Notes: generated by a model not told the origin, from the letters alone. A stretch of 7,837 nucleotides of DNA from Spirochaeta_B sp964398645 (GCA_964398645.1 CAYNNU010000106.1:1-7837), one strand, 5' to 3'. Positions 1 through 6,505 are shown, counted from the first letter of the stretch. Numbers and translations are program-made.

Positions 1-584
1 GCAATAAGCGGAGCATGCCATACGCCCCAAATAAGACCGGTAAGCACGGCTGCCTTCCAGAAATTCATGCTGCGAAACTGATCGTGCAGGAAACCGCGCC
101 AGCCAAGCTCTTCGCCAAAGCCGGCAACCGCATTGATAGTCAACCCTGCAACAAGGCCCTGAATGAGCCCCAACCACATCGGGTGAATCGGCATTGCGGC
201 AATCTGCTCCTGCATCAGGGCTAATTGTTCGGGGCTAAGCAAATCGGCATAACGCGCCATCATCCCTTCCATCCCCGGACTAAAAGACACCCCGGGCAAC
301 AGCAAAGCTACCCCTGCCGCTGCCAGCGAGACCGTTGCGGGCAAAAGCCAGGCAAGAAGAAACCAGCGGTTTGGTCGAAAGCGAAGCCCCAGGGGCTCCC
401 GCACCGCCTGCCGATACACGACTTTTTGCAGAAACAGCGCCACAAGCATGGGAATAAACATATAGCCAATTGCAAGCACAGTTGCCGTCACCGTATTCCA
501 CTCTCCTCCAAGCAGACGAAATCCCAAGGCCAATGCCCAGGAAAACACAAACGTCAGCGCAATAAATATGGCACTTTTCTTCAT
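1..584 (-). CDS. CPBP-family intramembrane metalloprotease (C-terminus cut by window edge)
   Basis: This is the first 194 residues of a polytopic membrane protein. Hydrophobic segments lie at about residues 5-25, 33-55, 74-98, 136-156 and 177-194. The family signature is clear: a GEELGWRGFL stretch at 157-166 supplies the EExxxR motif (E158, E159, R163), and IWGVWHAP at 185-192 supplies the second motif with H190. These residues form the metal site in CPBP (CAAX protease and bacteriocin-processing, formerly Abi) glutamic proteases in the inner membrane. Family members usually have 200-300 residues, so only the last motif and the C-terminal helix are missing. The ATG at 584 is chosen because a strong AGGAG lies 6 nt upstream. 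It is divergent from the methyltransferase gene and has its own promoter-like sequence. The substrate cannot be predicted: family roles include prenyl-protein processing, bacteriocin self-immunity and regulation, and no bacteriocin or prenylation gene is nearby. Confidence 0.93.
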   Translation of the reverse strand, partial: MKKSAIFIALTFVFSWALALGFRLLGGEWNTVTATVLAIGYMFIPMLVALFLQKVVYRQAVREPLGLRFRPNRWFLLAWLLPATVSLAAAGVALLLPGVSFSPGMEGMMARYADLLSPEQLALMQEQIAAMPIHPMWLGLIQGLVAGLTINAVAGFGEELGWRGFLHDQFRSMNFWKAAVLTGLIWGVWHAPLI

Positions 585-590
585 CAATCT

Positions 591-595
591 CTCCT
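591..595 (-). promoter_or_regulatory. Shine-Dalgarno of the CPBP protease gene
   Basis: On the minus strand AAAGGAGAG precedes the ATG at 584, with a 6-nt gap between AGGAG and the start codon. This fixes the start, and it contrasts with the neighbouring methyltransferase, which has no such site. Confidence 0.85.
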
Positions 596-611
596 TTATC
601 CTGCTGCGGCA

Positions 612-641
612 AGTATACAAAATCCGCAATAGCGCAATCAA
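612..641 (-). promoter_or_regulatory. Candidate sigma70 promoter for the CPBP protease gene
   Basis: On the minus strand TTGATT (636-641) and TATACT (612-617) are separated by 18 nt. The predicted transcript would begin near 605, giving a leader of about 20 nt that contains the Shine-Dalgarno site. The match is by eye to the TTGACA/TATAAT consensus. Confidence 0.5.
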
Positions 642-686
642 GTAAAAACGCACCAGCATCGGCAGGGAAAATCAAACTAACCCCTT

Positions 687-713
687 TTGCCGGATTCAAT
701 AAAGCGGTACAAT
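687..713 (+). promoter_or_regulatory. Candidate promoter of the methyltransferase gene, leaderless geometry
   Basis: A -10-like TACAAT (708-713) ends 6 nt before the ATG at 720. A -35-like TTGCCG (687-692) lies upstream with a short 15-nt spacer. If the hexamer is used, transcription would start at or next to the A of the start codon. No Shine-Dalgarno sequence is present between them. The TTG inside this element could instead be read as a start 33 nt further upstream, which seems less likely. Confidence 0.35.
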
Positions 714-719
714 AACAAG

Positions 720-1391
720 ATGGGAAAAAGCAAAAAATCATCACTCAATTCTAAAATAACTGACCCCTACAGCACCTATGCCGAAGAACTCTCTAAACGC
801 TATCTTTCCGTTCCCTCGATTTTGGAAGACTGGGGCACACTTTCCTTTCCCCAGACCGATGATTTCCCTATCCTGGATATCGGTGCCGGGTCCGGCCGGG
901 AGCTTGCCTGGCTTATTCGCCATGGCTACACCGCCAGCGGAATCGAAGCGTCACCAGCAATGATTCAGCAGGCATTGATTGCCTACCCGCACATCAAAGA
1001 GCATTTGTTTCAGGGGCGTTTCCCCGATCTGTTAATTGACTTTAGCTGGCCAGCACACCTGCCTGGCGAAGGCGGCTGGGCTGGTATCGTGTGTTGCGCG
1101 CTTATACAGCACATCCCGGACAATCAACTATTCGATTTCTTTTTTGGGGCCTTGCGGCTGCTGCGAGCCAACGGGCGTTTGCTTATCAGCTATCCAACCG
1201 AACACGAAGAGAACACCCGCACCTACACTGATGAATTTGAGCGTGTGTATTACCTGCGCCACCCGCAACAATACGAATCAATCTTTTTGCAGCTTGGCTT
1301 TATGAACATCAACAGTGCCAACTCTGCCGACAACATGGGTCGTGCGCACACCAGCTGGAACACCGAAATCTGGCAGGCACCGCACTATTAA
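720..1391 (+). CDS. Class I SAM-dependent methyltransferase
   Basis: A 223-residue soluble protein with a Rossmann-type methyltransferase fold. Motif I is LDIGAGSG (residues 52-59), the glycine-rich SAM-binding loop. The acidic residue after strand 2 is E76 in GIEASP, which would bind the ribose hydroxyls. A later hydrophobic strand (GIVCCALIQHIP, about 122-133) and GRLLISYP (about 152-159) match strands 4 and 5 of the Methyltransf_11/25 type. The N-terminus (GKSKKSS) is basic. The substrate is unknown: small-molecule methylation is the usual role of this subgroup, but no linked pathway gene is present. The ATG at 720 is preferred over an in-frame TTG at 687 because a -10-like box lies between them. 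The stop overlaps the convergent amidotransferase gene by 4 bp. Confidence 0.92.
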   Translation: MGKSKKSSLNSKITDPYSTYAEELSKRYLSVPSILEDWGTLSFPQTDDFPILDIGAGSGRELAWLIRHGYTASGIEASPAMIQQALIAYPHIKEHLFQGRFPDLLIDFSWPAHLPGEGGWAGIVCCALIQHIPDNQLFDFFFGALRLLRANGRLLISYPTEHEENTRTYTDEFERVYYLRHPQQYESIFLQLGFMNINSANSADNMGRAHTSWNTEIWQAPHY

Positions 1392-2089
1392 GCCTCGGAA
1401 CAAAGAAACGCAAGAACTTCTTCCATCAATAGATTGATAGATTGATAATTACTCTGGCCAATCAAACGGATATCGTTTGCACTCTGAATATATGGAGCTG
1501 AAACCAGCTCATCGCTGCAATGGGTAAGCAAGCCCTGAGCCGTTTCGGCCGTCGTTTCCAGATGAAACTGCAAGGCGATTACATTCTTTCCCCACTGAAA
1601 GGATTGATTCTCGCACTGCTCGCTGCGTGCAAGATGTACCGCCCCTGCTGGCAGCTCGAAGGTCTCGCCATGCCAGTGGAATGCAAGTATCTCGTCGGGA
1701 AAGCAAAAAAGCCCTGAATCAGACTGATCATCATTCTGAACTCCATATACGGGGAACCAGCCGATCTCTTTTTCCTCGTTTCTGTATACACGTGCACCAA
1801 GAACCGAAGCAATCAATTGAGCCCCCAAGCAGACACCCAGCACAGGAATCCCGGAATCGATCGCGCTACGGATATAGGCTTTCTCGGCAATCAGCCAGGG
1901 ATAGTCTTTTTCATCATGGATACTCATGGGTCCGCCCATCACAATCAGGATGTCGATATCCTGCACGGGCGGAAAATCATCATTGCGAAATACTGCGGTC
2001 TGGCTTATCTGAAATCCATTTTTTTCCAGCCAGGTCTGCATGCTGCCGATTCCCTCAAAAGGAACATGCCGTACATAATGCGCTCTCAT
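1388..2089 (-). CDS. Stand-alone class I glutamine amidotransferase
   Basis: A 233-residue protein with the class I (triad) amidotransferase fold. The nucleophile elbow is GVCLGAQ with C87; the other triad members are H176 and E178 in QFHLE. An oxyanion-side motif MGGPMSIHDE lies at 51-60, and FHWHGETF at about 137-144 is typical of the GuaA-like, COG0518-type stand-alone group. Such domains hydrolyse glutamine and pass ammonia to a partner synthetase, or act as gamma-glutamyl hydrolases or as unassigned enzymes. No synthetase domain is fused or adjacent, so the acceptor reaction is unknown. The ATG at 2089 is chosen because GGAGG lies 5 nt upstream and homologous proteins begin close to this point; an upstream in-frame TTG at 2119 has no such support. 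The gene converges on the methyltransferase gene and diverges from the HD-GYP-like gene. Confidence 0.93.
   Translation of the reverse strand: MRAHYVRHVPFEGIGSMQTWLEKNGFQISQTAVFRNDDFPPVQDIDILIVMGGPMSIHDEKDYPWLIAEKAYIRSAIDSGIPVLGVCLGAQLIASVLGARVYRNEEKEIGWFPVYGVQNDDQSDSGLFCFPDEILAFHWHGETFELPAGAVHLARSEQCENQSFQWGKNVIALQFHLETTAETAQGLLTHCSDELVSAPYIQSANDIRLIGQSNYQSINLLMEEVLAFLCSEA
1431..1446. repeat. Two tandem copies of an 8-bp unit (AGATTGAT)
   Basis: The unit is repeated exactly twice at 1431-1438 and 1439-1446, inside the last 20 codons of the amidotransferase gene. The first copy is preceded by ATCAAT, which makes a short palindrome with ATTGAT. Because 8 is not a multiple of 3, gain or loss of one unit would change the C-terminal frame. 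It may be chance. Confidence 0.8.
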
Positions 2090-2094
2090 TCTGA

Positions 2095-2099
2095 CCTCC
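2095..2099 (-). promoter_or_regulatory. Shine-Dalgarno of the amidotransferase gene
   Basis: On the minus strand TTGGAGGTCAGA precedes the ATG at 2089, with GGAGG 5 nt from the start codon. This decides the start. I saw no convincing -10/-35 pair for this gene in the 71-bp divergent gap. Confidence 0.85.
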
Positions 2100-2125
2100 A
2101 AAAAACAAAAGAATACCAATACTTC

Positions 2126-2154
2126 TTGACTTCTACAGGCAAGAAAACGAAACT
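2126..2154 (+). promoter_or_regulatory. Weak candidate promoter for the HD-GYP-like gene
   Basis: TTGACT (2126-2131) is a good -35 match. The sequence 17 nt further on, GAAACT (2149-2154), is a poor -10, but it would place the transcript start at the ATG at 2161, the same geometry as the other leaderless candidates. TTATAG at 2154-2159 looks more like a -10 but sits too close to the start codon and too far from the -35. Confidence 0.25.
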
Positions 2155-2160
2155 TATAGC

Positions 2161-3627
2161 ATGGCCGAATTAGAAAAAGTGCCGTTACGAAAACTGATTG
2201 CTCACAACCCGCGGATATTGGAATATATGGAGCATCATCATTTCGTACTCATTGCACGGCGCAAATCTACCGGCGAACAACGCGAAATGCCTATCCGGGC
2301 GCTTCTGCACAATGACGAAAAATTCTACCGCAGCAACACGGATTTTGAATACCTTTTGACGGCAGAAAGAGCGGCAGAACTTTTGCAACAGTACCCCGAA
2401 TACTCAGAGATTGCCAGCGAAAAACAAGAAAAATCGGAAGCCCCAAATGTAACAGAGGAACCCACCGAGGTTTCTCTTTCTGAGTTTACCGGCCCAGCAG
2501 CCGCCCCGACAAAAGCAGGGGCGCCAACAATTGGCGAAGATTCTCCGCCGAATTACGGCAGCGATTATGATCAAATAGTAGACTTGCCGCCGGAAGAATT
2601 GGTGGAATTGCTCAGCGGCCATACGCAAAAAATGACTGAGCTAGGTTACAATGCCGATCCCGATGTAGCCATTGAAATGGCAAGTGAAGCAAGCTCCGCT
2701 GCTGCCATGGCAAATAAAGCAGCAATTGATCAGGCCCTCTTGATGAGCAATGATGAAGCGAAACACTATACCAAAAACCTAAAGAAGGCCACCGAGGATA
2801 TGGTTGCCCGCACTCAGAAACTGTTAGATACCTACTTTTACAAAAGCAGTGTTACCTCTGCGCTTATTCAAAAATCCAACGGCACCGTTGTTCAACATAT
2901 TGCCCGCGTTTTTCTGATGGGCTTTTCCTTTTTGCTGTACTACAACCAGCAGTATACCAATACCAGCATGACCAGCCGCATCCGCACCCGGTTTGCCGCT
3001 AAATACCGCAACCATTACCGGCAGCTGCTACCGCATTTAGAAAAGCATGAGATTACCCTGGAGCGGGTCTTCTACAATGGAATGCGCTCTTTAAGCTTTG
3101 CAGAAATCCGCACCGCAGCCGTTGGCTTTCTTTTACACGACATAGGCAAAGCAGAAAGCATCGAGTACCACGAGGGCGAAAAAGGCTACGATCGCGATGT
3201 TATTATGGAGCACGTAAAAATCGGCTACAAAGCGATTATGGAAAAGTCATTATACCCACGGGAAGCGGCGATCATTGCCGGTTACCATCACGAGTACTAT
3301 GGCGACCCCTTCGGTTACGGCTATTTTCGCGAAATGATGCCGGCCTACCGCAAGCTCAATCCAAAATCACAGCTGGAATGTCTGATGTCCTACGAAATTG
3401 AGCCCTTGCTGACCTTTCAGGTGCTGGCATACTTTCCGGCAAAAATGCTTGAAATTGTCGATGTGTACGATTCCCTGACGGATAAAAACCGGCGCTACCG
3501 CAATGCCCTAAGCCCGCAACAAACAATGAAGGTTTTGCATCAAGATTTTGTACTAAAAAATCTACGGCTTGATCCCATCCTGCTGGATTTGTTCGAAGAT
3601 TTTCTACAGTACCGCGGAATACTATAA
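2161..3627 (+). CDS. HD-GYP-like metal-dependent phosphohydrolase with N-terminal extension
   Basis: A 488-residue protein with no signal peptide and no clear membrane segment. Residues 1-80 form a small unrecognised domain rich in charged residues; residues 85-140 are a Glu/Pro/Ala-rich, probably disordered linker; about 145-225 is helical. The C-terminal half is an HD domain of the HD-GYP type: H246 (QHIARV), the HD pair H326-D327 (LLHDIGK), H351, H376-H377 (GYHHE) and D434 in VDVYDSLT, followed by NRRYR. These are the metal ligands of HD-GYP cyclic-di-GMP phosphodiesterases. The diagnostic loop is changed: HHE is followed by YYGDPFGYG rather than RxDGxGYP. H246 and H326 are about 80 residues apart, longer than usual. 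Cyclic-di-GMP hydrolysis is possible but not assured; binding or another phosphohydrolase role is also open. There is no clear Shine-Dalgarno. It is probably co-transcribed with the SGNH hydrolase gene 2 bp downstream. Confidence 0.88.
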   Translation: MAELEKVPLRKLIAHNPRILEYMEHHHFVLIARRKSTGEQREMPIRALLHNDEKFYRSNTDFEYLLTAERAAELLQQYPEYSEIASEKQEKSEAPNVTEEPTEVSLSEFTGPAAAPTKAGAPTIGEDSPPNYGSDYDQIVDLPPEELVELLSGHTQKMTELGYNADPDVAIEMASEASSAAAMANKAAIDQALLMSNDEAKHYTKNLKKATEDMVARTQKLLDTYFYKSSVTSALIQKSNGTVVQHIARVFLMGFSFLLYYNQQYTNTSMTSRIRTRFAAKYRNHYRQLLPHLEKHEITLERVFYNGMRSLSFAEIRTAAVGFLLHDIGKAESIEYHEGEKGYDRDVIMEHVKIGYKAIMEKSLYPREAAIIAGYHHEYYGDPFGYGYFREMMPAYRKLNPKSQLECLMSYEIEPLLTFQVLAYFPAKMLEIVDVYDSLTDKNRRYRNALSPQQTMKVLHQDFVLKNLRLDPILLDLFEDFLQYRGIL

Positions 3628-3629
3628 AC

Positions 3630-4178
3630 ATGAATACACACAGCTGCTCTGTTGCCGCAGTGGGCGACTCAACAACGTGGGGATTTCCTTATGGCCCGCA
3701 GGCCTCCTGGCTGGCAATGCTGGAAGCAAAATTTCCGGAATGCAGCTGGCATAATATGGGCGTGAACGGCGACACCTTTGCCGGTATGCTCTACCGCCTT
3801 TCGCGGCAGCCGGCCGTTCAGGAGGGTGCGTACAGCCACTGCATCCTGTCCTCCGGCTTGAACGACTGCTATAGCGATGTGTCTTTGGCCGCCGTTGAAC
3901 GGGACATTGAAGAAATCCGGCAGCTACTTGAGCGGGCGGGCAGCCGGCTGATACTGGCAATCCCCATTAACACCCAGCCCATTGGCTGGTGGTTCGACGA
4001 CAAGCTGATCAAAATGCAGAAGCTCATTGCCGATTTTGCTGCAGCCAAAGAAATCCCTGTGCTGGATTTTCGCGGTCTTGAAGCTGATGATTTCAGCGAC
4101 GATATCCACCCCAACCATTCTGGCTACGCAAAAATGGGAGCTGCCGCCGTTCAATTCTGGCTATCGCAAAAATCCTGA
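3630..4178 (+). CDS. SGNH/GDSL hydrolase, TesA-like
   Basis: A 182-residue hydrolase carrying all four SGNH blocks: block I VGDSTTWG with nucleophile S14, block II NMGVNGDT with G47, block III GLND with N78, and block V DDIHPNHSGY with D157 and H160. The length and the GDTFAGMLYRL stretch resemble mature TesA, the lysophospholipase/thioesterase/arylesterase type. There is no signal peptide, so the enzyme is probably cytosolic, unlike periplasmic TesA. The likely reaction is hydrolysis of an ester or thioester; the substrate is unknown. It starts 2 bp after the HD-GYP-like stop with at most a weak ribosome site (GCGGAA), which suggests translational coupling. Its last 28 bp overlap the convergent isocitrate dehydrogenase gene. 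Confidence 0.93.
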   Translation: MNTHSCSVAAVGDSTTWGFPYGPQASWLAMLEAKFPECSWHNMGVNGDTFAGMLYRLSRQPAVQEGAYSHCILSSGLNDCYSDVSLAAVERDIEEIRQLLERAGSRLILAIPINTQPIGWWFDDKLIKMQKLIADFAAAKEIPVLDFRGLEADDFSDDIHPNHSGYAKMGAAAVQFWLSQKS

Positions 4179-6415
4179 AGAATACGATTAAAGCTTACGC
4201 TAGGCCGCATTATCTCTGCTATCCGTGCCGGATCAGCGTGGTAATAGCCATAAAAATCCACCGGCGAGCCCTCGCCTTTTTGCAATTCCTGCAAAATCTG
4301 CTGTTCGTTTTGTTCCAGATTATCGGCAAGGCTGGCAAAGCGTGAACGCATTTTGCTGTCCTCTGCACGCTGGGCAATTTCTTTGCTCCAGTACATACAC
4401 AGATAAAACTGACTGCCCCGATTATCAAGCTGTCCAAGCTCAAAGCCGGGAGATTTTCCATTTTTCAGAAGCGTTGCTGTGGCCGCATCGAGGGCATCGG
4501 CCAAGAGGGCAGCGCCGTCATTGTTGAACACAGACGCAAGATGCTGCAGGGAAACCGTGAGGGCCAAAAACTCACCCACTGAATCCCAGGCAAAATGACC
4601 TTCCTGCTGCAGCTGCTGAACCAGCTTTGGAGCCGAGCCGCCGGCTCCGGTTTCAAACAAGCCGCCGCCGTTCATCAGGGGCACAATCGAGAGCATCTTC
4701 GCACTGGTTTCAAGCTCCAGAATGGGAAACAAGTCTGTCAGATAATCGCGCAGCACATTGCCGGTAACCGAAATACTGTCTTCGCCGCGGCGGGCCCGCG
4801 TAGCCGCATGTTGTGTGGCCGCCTCAGGACTCAAAATGGAAATATCCAGCCCATCGGTTTCTTCCTGAGCCAGGTAGCGCTGAACCTTGGTTATTAGCTG
4901 GGCATCATGCGCCCGCTTTTCATCCAGCCAAAATACAGCTGGTGTACCGGTTTCGCGGGCGCGGCGCACCGCTAGCTGCACCCAATTCCGAATTACCGGG
5001 TCCTGAACCCGGCAGCTGCGAAAAATATCGCCTTCTTCCACCGACTGCGACAAAATGACGGTACCAGCACTATCCACAATTTCGACGCGGCCAGCTGCCG
5101 GCATCTCGAAGGTCTTGTCGTGCGAACCGTATTCCTCGGCCTTTTGAGCCATCAAGCCAACATTGCTAACGCTGCCCATGGTTTTAGGATCAAAAGCACC
5201 GTTTTGTTTGCAGTCATCAATTATCGTTTGATACACCCCGGCATAAGAGCGATCTGGAATCAGAAAACTGGTATCGGCAAGCTTTCCATCCAGGCCCCAG
5301 CTTTTTCCGCCCAGGCGGATTGCCGCTGGCATGGTTGCATCAATAATAAAATCACTTGGTACATGAAAATTGGAAATTCCCTTGGCTGAATCGACCATGG
5401 ATACAGCGGGTCCGTTTTCAAAACAGGCTTGGATATCAGCGCGGATAGCATCCTGCTCATCCTGGCTGAGCTCGGCAATGCGTGCGTACACATCTCCCAA
5501 ACCATTATTCGGATGAATACCCAGACGGGCAAAGGTATCAGCATGTTTTTCGAAAACATCGCGAAAAAAGACATCAACCACATGCCCAAAAATTATTGGA
5601 TCTGAAACCTTCATCATGGTTGCTTTCAGGTGAACAGAAAACAGCACACCATCTTGCTTTGCCTTGCGAATTTCCTCGGCGACATACGCGCGCAGATCTG
5701 TGCGTCGCAAAACTGCCGAATCAATTATTTCGCCTTGTTTGAGCGGAATACCGGCGCGCAAAACCTGCGTCTCGCCCTGGGCAGGAACAAAACGAATCTG
5801 CGCAGGTCCGGGAACCCCAGCGGTTTCGCCCACGGCACAGGAGGTTTCGGTTTCGTAATAATCCCCCTGTTGCATACTGGCAACACGGGCGCGGGAAGCA
5901 GACGTCCACTCGCCCATGGAATGAGGATACATGCGGGCATATTCTTTCACCGCCCGTGCAACTCGGCGATCGGAATTCCCCTGACGCAAAACCGGGTTTA
6001 CCGCACTGCCTTTTATCCGATCGTAGCGGGCGCGATAATCGCGCTGTGTATCTGTGTCCGGATTTTCCGGATAATCAGGAATCGCAAAGCCCTGCTGATG
6101 TAGCTCGGAAATAGCCGCACGCAACTGCGGCACCGATGCGCTGATATTCGGCAGTTTGATGATGTTGGCATCGGGGCGCAGCACCATTTCGCCCAATTCA
6201 GCCAAAGCATCGGAAACCTGTTGCTGCGGGCTTAATAGCTCCGGAAAGGCGGCGAGTATCCGCCCAGCTAGGGATATATCGCGTGTCTCTATTGTAAGCC
6301 CGGCAGCCTCACAAAAGGCCTGAATTATTGGCAAAAGAGCTGCCGTTGCCAAAGCGGGCGATTCATCTGTCAGTGTATAGGTGATTTTCTGTTCCATTGT
6401 CTGTTTGGTTTCCAT
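4151..6415 (-). CDS. icd: Monomeric NADP-dependent isocitrate dehydrogenase
   Basis: A 754-residue enzyme of the monomeric IDH family (about 740 residues), which oxidises isocitrate to 2-oxoglutarate and CO2 with NADP+ in the cytosolic TCA cycle. It aligns end to end by eye with the Azotobacter vinelandii and Corynebacterium enzymes. Ligands known from the Azotobacter structure are all present: isocitrate contacts S137, N140, R144 and R150 (in SAVNPVLRQGNSDRR), K264 (HLKATMMKV), Y429 (EEYGSHDKTF) and R556, and metal ligands D359 (IIDATMP), D557 and D561 (LRDYLTD). Other hallmarks are DANIIKLPNISASVPQL, GGGLFETGAGGSAPK and DNRGS. The start is uncertain. ATG at 6415 lies 7 nt after a -10-like box; ATG at 6397 (MEQKITYTL, 748 residues) fits known N-termini slightly better. 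Neither has a clear Shine-Dalgarno. The ATG at 6457 lies upstream of the promoter and is unlikely. Confidence 0.97.
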   Translation of the reverse strand: METKQTMEQKITYTLTDESPALATAALLPIIQAFCEAAGLTIETRDISLAGRILAAFPELLSPQQQVSDALAELGEMVLRPDANIIKLPNISASVPQLRAAISELHQQGFAIPDYPENPDTDTQRDYRARYDRIKGSAVNPVLRQGNSDRRVARAVKEYARMYPHSMGEWTSASRARVASMQQGDYYETETSCAVGETAGVPGPAQIRFVPAQGETQVLRAGIPLKQGEIIDSAVLRRTDLRAYVAEEIRKAKQDGVLFSVHLKATMMKVSDPIIFGHVVDVFFRDVFEKHADTFARLGIHPNNGLGDVYARIAELSQDEQDAIRADIQACFENGPAVSMVDSAKGISNFHVPSDFIIDATMPAAIRLGGKSWGLDGKLADTSFLIPDRSYAGVYQTIIDDCKQNGAFDPKTMGSVSNVGLMAQKAEEYGSHDKTFEMPAAGRVEIVDSAGTVILSQSVEEGDIFRSCRVQDPVIRNWVQLAVRRARETGTPAVFWLDEKRAHDAQLITKVQRYLAQEETDGLDISILSPEAATQHAATRARRGEDSISVTGNVLRDYLTDLFPILELETSAKMLSIVPLMNGGGLFETGAGGSAPKLVQQLQQEGHFAWDSVGEFLALTVSLQHLASVFNNDGAALLADALDAATATLLKNGKSPGFELGQLDNRGSQFYLCMYWSKEIAQRAEDSKMRSRFASLADNLEQNEQQILQELQKGEGSPVDFYGYYHADPARIAEIMRPSVSFNRILQDFCDSQN

Positions 6416-6420
6416 GGCGA

Positions 6421-6432
6421 TGAGTATACTCA
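6421..6432. repeat. Perfect 12-bp palindrome over the icd -10 box
   Basis: TGAGTATACTCA reads the same on both strands, with its centre inside the TATACT -10 element of icd. A palindrome placed here could be a repressor site, or it may only reflect the self-complementary core GTATAC. Confidence 0.6.
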
Positions 6433-6451
6433 AAGCGGCTTGTCTTGCGAA
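6423..6451 (-). promoter_or_regulatory. Candidate icd promoter, leaderless geometry
   Basis: On the minus strand TTCGCA (6446-6451) and TATACT (6423-6428) are separated by 17 nt. TATACT ends 7 nt before the ATG at 6415, so transcription is predicted to start at or one base before that codon. If translation starts instead at 6397, the leader would be only about 18 nt with no good Shine-Dalgarno. Confidence 0.5.
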
Positions 6452-6453
6452 GG

Positions 6454-6476
6454 GCATCGCGAACTATCCGCAATGC
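6454..6476. repeat. Imperfect inverted repeat between the divergent -35 boxes
   Basis: GCATCGCG (6454-6461) and CGCAATGC (6469-6476) are inverted copies with one mismatch (7 of 8 pairs) and a 7-bp centre. The element lies between the icd -35 (ending at 6451) and the ATPase -35 (starting at 6477), filling the gap almost exactly. It is a candidate operator for a dimeric regulator of one or both genes; binding is inference. Confidence 0.45.
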
Positions 6477-6505
6477 TTGACCACGCTCATTTCCGGCTAT
6501 ACACT
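6477..6505 (+). promoter_or_regulatory. Candidate promoter of the metal ATPase gene, leaderless geometry
   Basis: TTGACC (6477-6482) and TACACT (6500-6505) are spaced by 17 nt. A run of six T follows and the ATG is at 6512, so the predicted start of transcription is the A of the start codon. No purine-rich Shine-Dalgarno is present. The spacer is normal, not the 19-20 nt typical of MerR/ZntR-controlled metal ATPase promoters. Confidence 0.5.

Noticed and set aside
1..584. Reading the CPBP protease as an abortive-infection or bacteriocin-immunity gene
   Set aside because: The family's old Abi label does not establish a defence role, and no bacteriocin, toxin or other defence gene is adjacent.
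225..632. 135-residue plus-strand open frame opposite the protease gene
   Set aside because: Arg/Lys/Gln/His-rich translation typical of antisense to a membrane protein gene; no ribosome site and no domain.
280..744. 154-residue open frame on the minus strand across the protease promoter region
   Set aside because: It is out of frame with the real protease gene, which shows the EExxxR motif and a Shine-Dalgarno site. The frame has low-complexity Cys/Ala/Ser content with no domain.
720..2089. Methyltransferase plus amidotransferase as a small biosynthetic cluster
   Set aside because: The genes converge and overlap at their stops, so they are not co-transcribed, and there is no synthetase, transporter or core biosynthetic enzyme nearby.
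1627..2094. 155-residue plus-strand open frame opposite the amidotransferase gene
   Set aside because: The opposite strand encodes a complete catalytic triad; this frame is a shadow with no recognisable motif.
5630..6103. 157-residue plus-strand open frame opposite icd
   Set aside because: It lies within the highly conserved isocitrate dehydrogenase coding region and has no independent start signal or domain.
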